Shown here piece by piece: positions 55,601-63,318 of a stretch of 64,000 nucleotides of DNA. The stretch covers positions 1-64,000 of the forward strand of contig CAXXFJ010000037.1 in NCBI GenBank assembly GCA_963677415.2, in the 5' to 3' direction. Positions within the stretch are counted from its first letter, which is position 1, and every line of letters starts with the position of its first letter. Origin of the DNA: JAQUTK01 sp963677415. Its GTDB lineage: Bacteria > Bacteroidota > Bacteroidia > Bacteroidales > JAQUTK01. The notes under the pieces were generated by a model. The model was not told the DNA's origin. It searched no databases and was given only the letters and a program-made list of their open reading frames with translations. The position numbers were made by a program, and so were the translations under genes.

Positions 55601-58159
55601 TTAATAATTGATACTGGTAAATTTACTCCAGACAGGAGCTGAGAGATAGGCATCTGCCGCCTCTCGTGGCACATACAACCTGCAGATAGAATAATCCACA
55701 CCGTTAAAGAGATCGTCAGTAATAGTCACAGGACTCTTTTGAGATACCATCACTTTTCGCAATTTCGTGCAACCAGAGAAAGCTCTGCTTTCCAAAGTGG
55801 TAAGTGTGGAAGGTATTTTGATACTCGTGATATTAAGACACCCCTCAAAAGCCGACTTCCCGATGCGAGAGCATCCTTCAGGAAATATGATGTCACCGGA
55901 AAGTCCGGTGCAGTTGCTGAAAGCAGAAGCCTCAATGCTAAGCAGTCCGTCGGGAAGGATCAGTTTGTGCAACTGAGACATCCCCTTCAGCTCTCCCTCC
56001 AGAAGCTCCTTATTTGAGATGCCACTCATATCCAGCTGGTTGAGGAGTGGCATTCGTTCTTTCATAGAGATAAAATCAGAGCTGTTCAAGCTTCCGCTTA
56101 CTTTCAGGTGTGTAACGAGAGAAGGTTCATAGCCGAGGTTCAGAATACTCCGGATTAGAGTGCCGGGCGTCGTGATATCAATCGTTACCGACAATTCGCT
56201 GTCCGCAATCGAATTGTTCTTCCAATAGTCAGTCTCTTCATATGTCTGTTTGGTCTTAAGCGGAACGAAGATAGTTTTATTCAGGAAGTTATTCGCTTCC
56301 AGTCGTGGCGGCGTAGTGGCAGATACCTTTATCGATGTAATACCATTACATTGATAGAATGCCGCATTCTTGATCTCAGTGACACTCTCAGGAATTGTAA
56401 GTTCGCCGGATAGCCCACCACATGTATAAAAAGCCCTTTCGCCAATCGAAGTGATCCCCTCAGGAAAGACGATGGATGAGAGAGAGCGGCAATTGTAAAA
56501 GGCCGAGTCACTGATTTGAAGCAGAGCTTCAGGGAGAACCAGATCGCCTGAGATGCCCGTACAATTAAAGAAGGCATAGCTACCGATAGCTCTGACTGAG
56601 GCAGGGAAGTAAATGGAAGAAAGAGCTGCGCACTCTTTAAATGCTCCCGGTATAATTACCTGAGTACCTTCCAGTATAAGAATATTGGTGAGCGACCGAT
56701 ACGCAGGGATATGATTGGCGATGACAAAGCTGCCACCTGTGCGTAGCAGTTCAATCTGGTTGCATTTACTGAAAGCCATTTTGCCTATGGAGGCAACTTC
56801 TTTTGGGATTGTCAGTTCCGTTAATCCGGCACAATCAGCAAAAGCAGAGTCGCCAATTGCTGTTACAGAAGAGGGAATCGTAACCGTAGTGACAGCCCGG
56901 CAACCTTTCATCGCCGAAGTAGCAATCACTTTTGGATCCCCAAAGATTTGAATGTCTGAGATATGCTCATATCCCGGTATATGTTTCTGAATGGAGAAGC
57001 TGCATCCCGTATGAATAGTATTGATAGACCCGCAATCCTGAAAAGCCATGAATTCAATGGTTTTTACAGAAGAAGGGATCGAAAGCTCTGTTATTGCACT
57101 GCACCCGTGAAAGGCATAACTGCCAATGGAAGTCGTTCCTTCAGGAATGATAATATCTGTCAGACTGCTACAGTCATAAAAGGCATTACTTCCAATGGAG
57201 GTGATGCCAGCAGGTAGATTGATTGCATTCAGACTCTTGCAACCGTAAAACAGACTTGCGCTGATTTTGGTAATACCATCAGGAATAGGAAACTCTGTGA
57301 GATTCTCACATCCATAGAAGGTGAACTCTCCAATGGAGCGAAGCTTTTTAGGCATAGAAAGAGAGCGCAGATTCTTACATTTAAAGAAAGTGTGACTCTC
57401 AATCACGCTGACAGCATCCGGAATGGTAATCGATCGGAGGTTGTCGCAACCCGAGAAAGCATGATCGCGAATAATGTTCACAGAAGCCGGAATGTCAATA
57501 TGTGTCAGTCCGCTACACCCCTCAAAGGCAGAAACGCATATCTCTGTAGTACCTTCAAGTATTGTAATATCCGATATCTCAGAGAAGTTGGGGATTCCGT
57601 TTCGTAAAGGAATGTTGCATCCTGTCTTGATACTCCGTACATTCTTGCACCCATAAAACGCGAAATAGTCGAGGTATTTTAACTTTGTAGGAAGCGTGAT
57701 GGAAGTAAGACTGGAGCAATAGTAAAAAGCGAAATTATCAATATAGGTTACGCTGTTTGGGATAGAGATAAATTGCAGATTCGAACAACCTGAGAAAGCA
57801 GCTTCACCAATGCGGGTAGTCGTGGTGGGAAGAAATACATTCTTTATGATCGTATTCTCAGCGAAAAGATAGGTGCCTACAGTGTTTGCAATATTCTTAT
57901 AGGTTGTATAGTAGTAATCACCGCCTGCCACAATCCGGGCATCTGTCATGTCGAGCGTGGAGAGCTGTTTCATCTCACGGATCACTTTGAAGTCGCTCCC
58001 GTTCAATTCACCCGTCAAGGTCAACTCTTTAATGGAGTTTCTTGTATTACCCACTAAAGAAGCTAAATTACCGGCTGGAGAAACATGAAAGACTTCCGCC
58101 TTTATACAGAGTGGTAGTAGCATGAAAATGGCAAGGATGCGCAGCCTGATGGATTTCAT
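55601..58159 (-). CDS. BspA-like leucine-rich-repeat surface protein
   Basis: 852 aa with a signal peptide (MKSIRLRILAIFMLLPLCIKA, then EVFHVSPAG). More than 20 LRR_5/BspA repeats of about 23 residues (core pattern: SIGxxAFxxCxxLxxIxIPxxVxxI). Two modules each open with a similar block (LTLTGELNGSDF near 50 and LKVSGSLNSSDF near 685, each followed by a leucine-rich LDM segment). Three longer inserts sharing 'TGC/G...HIP/IP' occur near 180, 385 and 475. Likely cell-surface or secreted; BspA relatives bind host proteins. No sorting signal seen at the C-terminus. Confidence 0.9.
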   Translation of the reverse strand: MKSIRLRILAIFMLLPLCIKAEVFHVSPAGNLASLVGNTRNSIKELTLTGELNGSDFKVIREMKQLSTLDMTDARIVAGGDYYYTTYKNIANTVGTYLFAENTIIKNVFLPTTTTRIGEAAFSGCSNLQFISIPNSVTYIDNFAFYYCSSLTSITLPTKLKYLDYFAFYGCKNVRSIKTGCNIPLRNGIPNFSEISDITILEGTTEICVSAFEGCSGLTHIDIPASVNIIRDHAFSGCDNLRSITIPDAVSVIESHTFFKCKNLRSLSMPKKLRSIGEFTFYGCENLTEFPIPDGITKISASLFYGCKSLNAINLPAGITSIGSNAFYDCSSLTDIIIPEGTTSIGSYAFHGCSAITELSIPSSVKTIEFMAFQDCGSINTIHTGCSFSIQKHIPGYEHISDIQIFGDPKVIATSAMKGCRAVTTVTIPSSVTAIGDSAFADCAGLTELTIPKEVASIGKMAFSKCNQIELLRTGGSFVIANHIPAYRSLTNILILEGTQVIIPGAFKECAALSSIYFPASVRAIGSYAFFNCTGISGDLVLPEALLQISDSAFYNCRSLSSIVFPEGITSIGERAFYTCGGLSGELTIPESVTEIKNAAFYQCNGITSIKVSATTPPRLEANNFLNKTIFVPLKTKQTYEETDYWKNNSIADSELSVTIDITTPGTLIRSILNLGYEPSLVTHLKVSGSLNSSDFISMKERMPLLNQLDMSGISNKELLEGELKGMSQLHKLILPDGLLSIEASAFSNCTGLSGDIIFPEGCSRIGKSAFEGCLNITSIKIPSTLTTLESRAFSGCTKLRKVMVSQKSPVTITDDLFNGVDYSICRLYVPREAADAYLSAPVWSKFTSINY

Positions 58160-58193
58160 TTAGCGAGTATTACATTATTTATACGAATACATG

Positions 58194-58224
58194 CAAATGT
58201 ACAAATAACTATTTATCTCCCAAA
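58194..58224 (-). promoter_or_regulatory. promoter of the LRR gene (TTTG - 19 bp - TACATTTG)
   Basis: Minus strand TTTG (plus CAAA 58221-58224) and TACATTTG (plus CAAATGTA 58194-58201) are 19 bp apart: full consensus. Predicted start near 58187, leader about 30 nt. Confidence 0.8.
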
Positions 58225-58225
58225 T

Positions 58226-58248
58226 AAAAATCCGGTAAAATCACCGGA
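58226..58248 (-). terminator. terminator of the Nudix gene
   Basis: TCCGGT/ACCGGA stem (58231-58248) overlapping the stop codon and followed on the minus strand by TTTTT. Lies directly upstream of the LRR promoter, isolating it. Confidence 0.65.
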
Positions 58249-58801
58249 GCGTCTCTCCGGCCATCATTTTTTGTAGGTATTCGGGAGAGAGTATCTTTTC
58301 CATTGCCTGGCTGACAGAATGAAGTCCAAACTCTTTCGCATCCAGTTCTTCCGGTCTGACAAAGAACGAATCGGCTACATCGTCATGTGCCTCGAGAGAA
58401 GAGCAGTCGTCTACGTTGCATAGAAAAAAGAGATCCACCGTATGTACGGTAAAACCAGAGTAGAGATAGAGATTGGGCAATGAGAACAGGAAACGGGTGC
58501 CGGTTACTTTCAATCCGGTTTCTTCTTCCACTTCCCGTATGACACCCTCTTCCGCACTTTCATACATATCAATGAATCCTCCCGGAAGGTCCAGCGTGCC
58601 CTTGGCAGGCTCATGTGCCCTGCGGGTCACAAGCAGTTCGCCCTTGTCATTAAAGATAAGCGCCACCGTGGCAGCGGAAGGATTGAAATAATAGACGAAT
58701 TGGCACTCCGCACAGGTGTAGGCTTTAAAATTGTGCTCAGAAAAACGGTCGGAGCCGCACTTCGGACAATAGTGAAAGAGGTGTAAAGGATGTGTGTTCA
58801 T
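58241..58801 (-). CDS. Nudix hydrolase with N-terminal zinc ribbon
   Basis: 186 aa. Zinc ribbon Cys12, Cys15, Cys30, Cys33 (CPKC...CAEC) followed by a Nudix fold with the box GGFIDMYESAEEGVIREVEEETGL (GX5EX7REVXEEXG). NADH-pyrophosphatase-like members also carry such a ribbon, but the substrate here is not determinable. The ATG at 58801 is used; the longer frame starts with TTG at 58813. Confidence 0.9.
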   Translation of the reverse strand: MNTHPLHLFHYCPKCGSDRFSEHNFKAYTCAECQFVYYFNPSAATVALIFNDKGELLVTRRAHEPAKGTLDLPGGFIDMYESAEEGVIREVEEETGLKVTGTRFLFSLPNLYLYSGFTVHTVDLFFLCNVDDCSSLEAHDDVADSFFVRPEELDAKEFGLHSVSQAMEKILSPEYLQKMMAGETLR

Positions 58802-58810
58802 TGGTTTAAA

Positions 58811-58838
58811 CAAAAATAGCTCCGATATTCGGAGCTAT
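58811..58838 (-). terminator. terminator downstream of the tRNA-Asn pair
   Basis: AATAGCTCCGA pairs with TCGGAGCTATT around a 3-nt loop; on the minus strand a T-run follows (plus-strand AAAAA at 58812-58816). It lies between the tRNAs and the Nudix gene. Confidence 0.8.
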
Positions 58839-58840
58839 TG

Positions 58841-58914
58841 CTCTTCAGGTTGGACTTGAACCAACGACCCCCTGATTAACAGTCAGGTGCTCTAACCAAC
58901 TGAGCTACTAAAGA
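58841..58914 (-). tRNA. tRNA-Asn (anticodon GTT), copy 1
   Basis: 74 nt. Acceptor TCTTTAG/CTGAAGA with one T-G wobble, discriminator G; anticodon loop CTGTTAA between CCTGA and TCAGG; T-arm GTTGG TTCAAGT CCAAC. CCA not encoded. Confidence 0.95.
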
Positions 58915-58932
58915 ATAAGAAAATTTATCGGG

Positions 58933-59006
58933 CTCTTCAGGTTGGACTTGAACCAACGACCCCCTGATTAACAGTCAGGTGCTCTAACCAACTGAGCTAC
59001 TAAAGA
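58933..59006 (-). tRNA. tRNA-Asn (anticodon GTT), copy 2
   Basis: 74 nt, identical to the first copy over its full length, 18 bp apart (period 92 bp). Recent tandem duplication kept identical by gene conversion or selection. Confidence 0.95.
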
Positions 59007-59034
59007 ATTTGCTATCTCCTCTGAAATAGCGCTG

Positions 59035-59066
59035 CAAAAGTAATAGGATTTCCTGAAATATGCAAT
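59035..59066 (-). promoter_or_regulatory. tRNA-Asn promoter
   Basis: On the minus strand TACTTTTG (plus CAAAAGTA 59035-59042) with ATTG (plus CAAT 59063-59066) 20 bp upstream. The tRNA 5' end is 29 bp away. Confidence 0.65.
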
Positions 59067-59073
59067 ATATTTG
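59066..59073 (+). promoter_or_regulatory. -7 element of the kinase-protease operon
   Basis: TATATTTG fits TAnnTTTG, 18 bp before the ATG of the PfkB kinase. It abuts the -33 of the divergent tRNA-Asn promoter. No -33 match seen on the plus strand. Confidence 0.45.
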
Positions 59074-59091
59074 CACAAAAAAATAGAGCAG

Positions 59092-60111
59092 ATGAATATT
59101 TTAGGGATCGGTAATGCGCTTGTGGACTATATATTTGAGTTGAAAGATGATCAGACTTTAGTCGAACTTGGACTTCCAAAAGGCAGTATGCAGTTGATTG
59201 ATAGAGAGAAATTGAACTCAATTTTGGAATTCACAAAAGAGCTGAACCATTCATTGGCATCCGGTGGGTCTGCTTCCAATACAATCACTTCTTTGGCACA
59301 TCTGGGTGTAAAAACCGGGTTTATCGGTAAGATAGGCAAGGATGGATCCGGACAGTTTTACAAGAACGACATGATAGAGAGGGGTGTCGTGCCAAACTTA
59401 CTGGAAGGTGATCTACCTTCCGGAAGTGCGATTGCTTTTATCTCGGCTGATGGTGAACGGACGTTTGCTACCTATCTCGGTGCTGCGGCGACATTGGCTC
59501 CTGAGGACCTGACAGCGGAGATGTTTGCCGGATATACTATTTTTCATGTAGAAGGTTATCTGGTGCAATCGTATGCACTCATTGAAAAAGCGATGAGGCT
59601 CGCCAAAGATGCCGGTTGTTACGTCTCCATTGACCTGGCAAGTTATAATGTGGTTGAAGATCATCATGCATTTATGCATCAACTGGTAGAAAACTATGTG
59701 GACATTGTCTTTGCCAATGAAGAAGAATCGAATGCCTTCACCGGAAAAGAACCTCTCGAAGCTTTGAAAGAAATTGCGCTGAAGTCGAAGGTTGCCATTG
59801 TCAAGACAGGCTCTAAGGGTGCACTTGCGATGTGCGACGGTCAAATAGCAGAAGTGCCTGCAATTCCTGTCTCTTGCATCGATACCAATGGAGCAGGAGA
59901 TGCTTTTGCCGCTGGATTTCTGTATGGGATCACTCAAAACTGCTCTTTGGCTACTTGTGCCACGATGGGTACGATACTCGCCGGCAATGTTGTGGAAGTA
60001 AAAGGACCTAAGATGGATGTTATACGCTGGGATAAGATAGAAAAGATATTGCAACCGATGCTGAGTTCTGATTCATGTTGTGAACGTCAGAGAAATATAT
60101 TAGGAGATTAA
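59092..60111 (+). CDS. PfkB-family carbohydrate/nucleoside kinase (adenosine kinase-like)
   Basis: 339 aa ribokinase-fold enzyme. GGSASNTITSLAHLG is the substrate-side signature 1; DTNGAGDAFAAGFLYGI holds the catalytic Asp and anion hole. The N-terminal NILGIGNALVDY start is typical of adenosine-kinase-like members in Bacteroidales. Sugar kinase activity is also possible. ATG 59092 is chosen; the frame opens earlier at a TTG at 59071 in the promoter. The S41 protease starts 4 bp after the stop. Confidence 0.88.
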   Translation: MNILGIGNALVDYIFELKDDQTLVELGLPKGSMQLIDREKLNSILEFTKELNHSLASGGSASNTITSLAHLGVKTGFIGKIGKDGSGQFYKNDMIERGVVPNLLEGDLPSGSAIAFISADGERTFATYLGAAATLAPEDLTAEMFAGYTIFHVEGYLVQSYALIEKAMRLAKDAGCYVSIDLASYNVVEDHHAFMHQLVENYVDIVFANEEESNAFTGKEPLEALKEIALKSKVAIVKTGSKGALAMCDGQIAEVPAIPVSCIDTNGAGDAFAAGFLYGITQNCSLATCATMGTILAGNVVEVKGPKMDVIRWDKIEKILQPMLSSDSCCERQRNILGD

Positions 60112-60115
60112 TAAA

Positions 60116-61771
60116 ATGAAGATAAGTAAACGGCTGACCGGAATAATCATTTGCGGATTTACGGTATTAGCTTTAGCAAGCTTTAGCGGAGACAAGAAGA
60201 ATTTCGAGGTTTCGAAGAACATGGATATATTCAGTTCAATTTACAAAGAGCTGAATCAGTTTTACGTGGATTCGATTATCCCGGAGAAAACCATCCGGAT
60301 TGCAATTGATTCTATGCTTGCAAGTCTGGACCCATACACCGAATATATTCCCGAATCAGAGGGCGGTGATCTGAAGTTTCTTACTACAGGGGAGTATGGT
60401 GGCATCGGTTCGGTCATATCGTATCGGATGCGTGACAAACGGATAATCATCAATGAGCCGTATGAAGGTCAGCCTGCGGACAAGGCCGGACTTAAAGCCG
60501 GAGATGCGCTGCTGGAGATCAACGGAGTGGATCTGACCGGAAAAATGTCTACTGAAGTCAGTGAACTGCTGAAAGGAGAAGTAGGCACAAAAATCAATCT
60601 GAAGGTCGAACGTGCAGAAACTGAGAAGCCAATTACTTTCGAGATAGAACGACAAAAGATTCAGTTCAATCCGGTTGCCTATTATGGCAAGGTGGGTCAG
60701 TCGACAGGATATATCTATCTGTCCACGTTCAATGGAAAGACATCTCAGGAAGTAAAGAAAGCTTTTGAAGATCTGAAGAGTAAAGGTGTTACCTCGCTGG
60801 TGCTTGATCTGCGTGGCAATACAGGTGGATTGTTAGAAGAGGCGGTTCAGGTGGTCAACTTCTTTGTTCCCCGTGGACAAGAGGTGCTTTCCACCAAAGG
60901 GAAAATCAAACAATGGGATAGGGTTTATCGTACCACGCAATCACCGATAGATACCGACATACCTCTCGCCGTGTTGGTTGATGACGGCTCTGCCTCCGCT
61001 TCCGAGATTGTGGCAGGTGCTTTGCAGGACATGGACAGGGCGGTTATCATAGGTATGCGTACCTATGGAAAAGGGTTGGTGCAGTCAGTACGAAGTCTTC
61101 CTTACAATGGCCAACTCAAACTGACGACTGCAAAATATTACATACCTTCGGGCAGGTGTATTCAGGAAATAGATTATTCGCACCGGAAAGCAAATGGAGG
61201 AGCATCCAAAATTGCCGACTCGCTGACAACACAGTTTCGCACAAGTCACGGACGAGTGGTGCGCGATGGAGGAGGTGTGCTGCCAGACTTTATCAATGAG
61301 CCTGAGAAGATGCGTACGATTTCTTATTATCTGTTGAGAGACGGGCATATCCTTGATTATGGAGCCATGTATTTGCGTCATCATCCGTCAATAGAAGCTG
61401 CTGATCAGTTTGCACTAAGTGATGAGGATTACGCCGCATTTGGCAAATACTTACATGAGCAGAAGTTTACCTACGAGAAACAGTCTGTGAGACTTCTGAA
61501 TGAGTTGAAACAGATTTCTGATTTTGAAGGATATTCTGATGAGACCAAGGATGAATTCAAATCGTTAGAGACCAAGTTTGCCAGTGATCTGGATAAAGAT
61601 CTTCAGGAGTTCAAGCCGGAGATCAAGGAACTTCTGGAGTCGGAAATAGTAAAGCAATATCACTATCAGAAAGGAAGTGTTATTTATTCCCTCAAGAAAG
61701 ACAAGGATCTCAAGAAGGCACTGGAAGTGCTTGATGATCCGGCACTCTATAAGAAAACATTGAACTTATAA
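60116..61771 (+). CDS. C-terminal processing peptidase, S41 family
   Basis: 551 aa. N-terminal membrane/signal segment (about 5-24), an N-terminal helical domain, a PDZ domain (about 85-170, GIGSVISYRMRDKRIIINEPYEGQPADKAGLKAGD) and the S41 catalytic domain with nucleophile Ser in DGSASASEIVAGAL and general-base Lys in YGKGLVQ. Trims C-termini of periplasmic proteins. The coupling with the PfkB kinase (4-bp gap, AGGAG Shine-Dalgarno) is likely one operon. Confidence 0.94.
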   Translation: MKISKRLTGIIICGFTVLALASFSGDKKNFEVSKNMDIFSSIYKELNQFYVDSIIPEKTIRIAIDSMLASLDPYTEYIPESEGGDLKFLTTGEYGGIGSVISYRMRDKRIIINEPYEGQPADKAGLKAGDALLEINGVDLTGKMSTEVSELLKGEVGTKINLKVERAETEKPITFEIERQKIQFNPVAYYGKVGQSTGYIYLSTFNGKTSQEVKKAFEDLKSKGVTSLVLDLRGNTGGLLEEAVQVVNFFVPRGQEVLSTKGKIKQWDRVYRTTQSPIDTDIPLAVLVDDGSASASEIVAGALQDMDRAVIIGMRTYGKGLVQSVRSLPYNGQLKLTTAKYYIPSGRCIQEIDYSHRKANGGASKIADSLTTQFRTSHGRVVRDGGGVLPDFINEPEKMRTISYYLLRDGHILDYGAMYLRHHPSIEAADQFALSDEDYAAFGKYLHEQKFTYEKQSVRLLNELKQISDFEGYSDETKDEFKSLETKFASDLDKDLQEFKPEIKELLESEIVKQYHYQKGSVIYSLKKDKDLKKALEVLDDPALYKKTLNL

Positions 61772-61786
61772 GAAAGACAAATTCTA

Positions 61787-61834
61787 TCTAAACAAGAAGA
61801 GGATGACCGACCGGTCATCCTCTTCTTGTTTAGA
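61787..61834. terminator. bidirectional terminator, perfect 23-bp inverted repeat
   Basis: Both arms TCTAAACAAGAAGAGG... and its complement pair for 23 bp with a 2-nt centre. Located between convergent genes (S41 peptidase, GltD-like). The bases flanking the stem are not a long T-run; the stem itself is AT-rich at its base. Confidence 0.8.
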
Positions 61835-61844
61835 TCAAAAGTGC

Positions 61845-63314
61845 TTATTGATGAAGAAACTCGTGCATTGAAGCAGCGGCTTTTCTTCCATCTCCCATTG
61901 CGAGGATAACCGTGGCACCTCCGCGCACTATATCGCCTCCGGCATATACACCCGGGATAGAAGAACTCATCGAATCATCGTTGACGATGATTGTTCCCTT
62001 TCTACTGATATTCAGTCCCTTGATATTTTCCGGAACAAGAGGATTGGGTGAAACCCCAATGCTGACAATTACTTCGTCCACATCAATTGTTTCAATAGCT
62101 CCGGGTATCTCTACCGGACTCCTTCTGCCCGAAGCATCCGGTTCGCCAAGAGTCATCTTTTGCAGTCTCATCTGGCGTACATGACCTTTTTCATCACCGA
62201 TATATTCAATCGGGTTGTGAAGCGTCATAAACTCAATACCTTCTTCTTTGGCATGTTTTACCTCTTCGATACGAGCCGGCATCTCTTCTTCAGAGCGGCG
62301 ATAGACGATCATTGCTCTCTCAGCTCCCAGACGGCGTGCTGTGCGCACAGAATCCATTGCCGTATTACCTCCGCCTACAATAGCAACGTTCTTGCCAATC
62401 AGTACAGGAGTATCGGAAGCCGGATTAGCAGCATCCATCAGGTTGACACGTGTCAGGTATTCATTGGAAGACATGACTCCGATCAGGTTCTCTCCGGGTA
62501 TATCCATGAAACGGGGTAAACCGGCTCCACTGCCTACGAAGATACCTTCAAAACCATCTTCTTTCAGATCGTCATAAGAGATTGTCTTTCCGATGATACA
62601 GTTCGTCAAAAACTGGACTCCCATGCTCTTCAGGTTCTCAATCTCTACATCTACGATGTTGTTGGGCAGGCGAAACTCAGGAATCCCGTATTTCAATACA
62701 CCGCCAATCTGGTGTAATGCCTCAAAGACAGTCACATCATAGCCTCTTTTTGCCATATCACCCGCAAAAGAGAGACCTGCAGGTCCCGAACCGATCACCG
62801 CAATCTTGATCCCATTAGCTGGAGCAGTTGCAGGCACGGACATCTTTCCACTTTCACGTTCGTAATCTGCGGCAAAACGTTCCAGATAACCGATGGCTAC
62901 TGACTCTTTACCTAGTTTCTTGGTGTAAATACATTGTTCCTCACATTGTTTCTCCTGAGGACATACCCGTCCGCATACTGCCGGAAGCGCACTTGTCTCC
63001 TTCAAAGTCTTTGCAGCTTCGAGGATCTCTCCTCTTTCTATGTTTTTGACAAACTTCGGGATGTTGATTTCCACCGGACAACCGGTGATACATCCGGGAT
63101 TCGGGCAATCCAGACAGCGTTGCGCCTCTTTCATAGCCTCTTCTAAAGTCAATCCAAGATTTACCTCTTTATTGTTACGGCTCCGTATTTCAGGATCCTG
63201 TTCATGCATCTTCACGCGTTGCAGATCCGTACGCTCTTTGGCTTTCTTGCCTTTACGGAGTTCGTCGCGCCAGTTCTCGTCGCGTTCCGCTTTCAAAATT
63301 TCTTCTTTTGTCAT
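61845..63314 (-). CDS. nfnB: GltD-like flavoprotein (NfnB / homotetrameric glutamate synthase small-subunit type)
   Basis: 489 aa. Two [4Fe-4S] Cys groups near residues 65-125 (CLDCPNPGCITGCPVE; CGRVCPQEKQCEEQC), FAD-binding GSGPAGLSFAGDMAKRGY near 175, and NADPH-binding GGGNTAMDSVRTARRLGA near 310. Paired directly with a PyrK/NfnA-type subunit (4-bp gap), which identifies it as the NfnB-type large subunit of electron-bifurcating NADH-dependent ferredoxin:NADP+ oxidoreductase rather than glutamate synthase; no gltB-like gene is adjacent. The ATG at 63314 (MTKEEILKAER) is chosen; earlier frame to 63368 overlaps the partner gene. Confidence 0.85.
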   Translation of the reverse strand: MTKEEILKAERDENWRDELRKGKKAKERTDLQRVKMHEQDPEIRSRNNKEVNLGLTLEEAMKEAQRCLDCPNPGCITGCPVEINIPKFVKNIERGEILEAAKTLKETSALPAVCGRVCPQEKQCEEQCIYTKKLGKESVAIGYLERFAADYERESGKMSVPATAPANGIKIAVIGSGPAGLSFAGDMAKRGYDVTVFEALHQIGGVLKYGIPEFRLPNNIVDVEIENLKSMGVQFLTNCIIGKTISYDDLKEDGFEGIFVGSGAGLPRFMDIPGENLIGVMSSNEYLTRVNLMDAANPASDTPVLIGKNVAIVGGGNTAMDSVRTARRLGAERAMIVYRRSEEEMPARIEEVKHAKEEGIEFMTLHNPIEYIGDEKGHVRQMRLQKMTLGEPDASGRRSPVEIPGAIETIDVDEVIVSIGVSPNPLVPENIKGLNISRKGTIIVNDDSMSSSIPGVYAGGDIVRGGATVILAMGDGRKAAASMHEFLHQ

Positions 63315-63318
63315 CGTT

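Noticed and set aside
55739..57656. Several plus-strand ORFs inside the LRR gene
   Set aside because: They are shadows of the repetitive LRR coding sequence on the opposite strand, without start signals or family similarity.
58841..59006. CRISPR-like repeat
   Set aside because: The 74-nt repeated units with 18-bp spacer fold as tRNA-Asn; only two copies and no cas genes.
61845..63314. Glutamate synthase (ammonium assimilation)
   Set aside because: No large GltB-type subunit is adjacent, while an NfnA-type subunit is; the NfnB reading is favoured though not proven.
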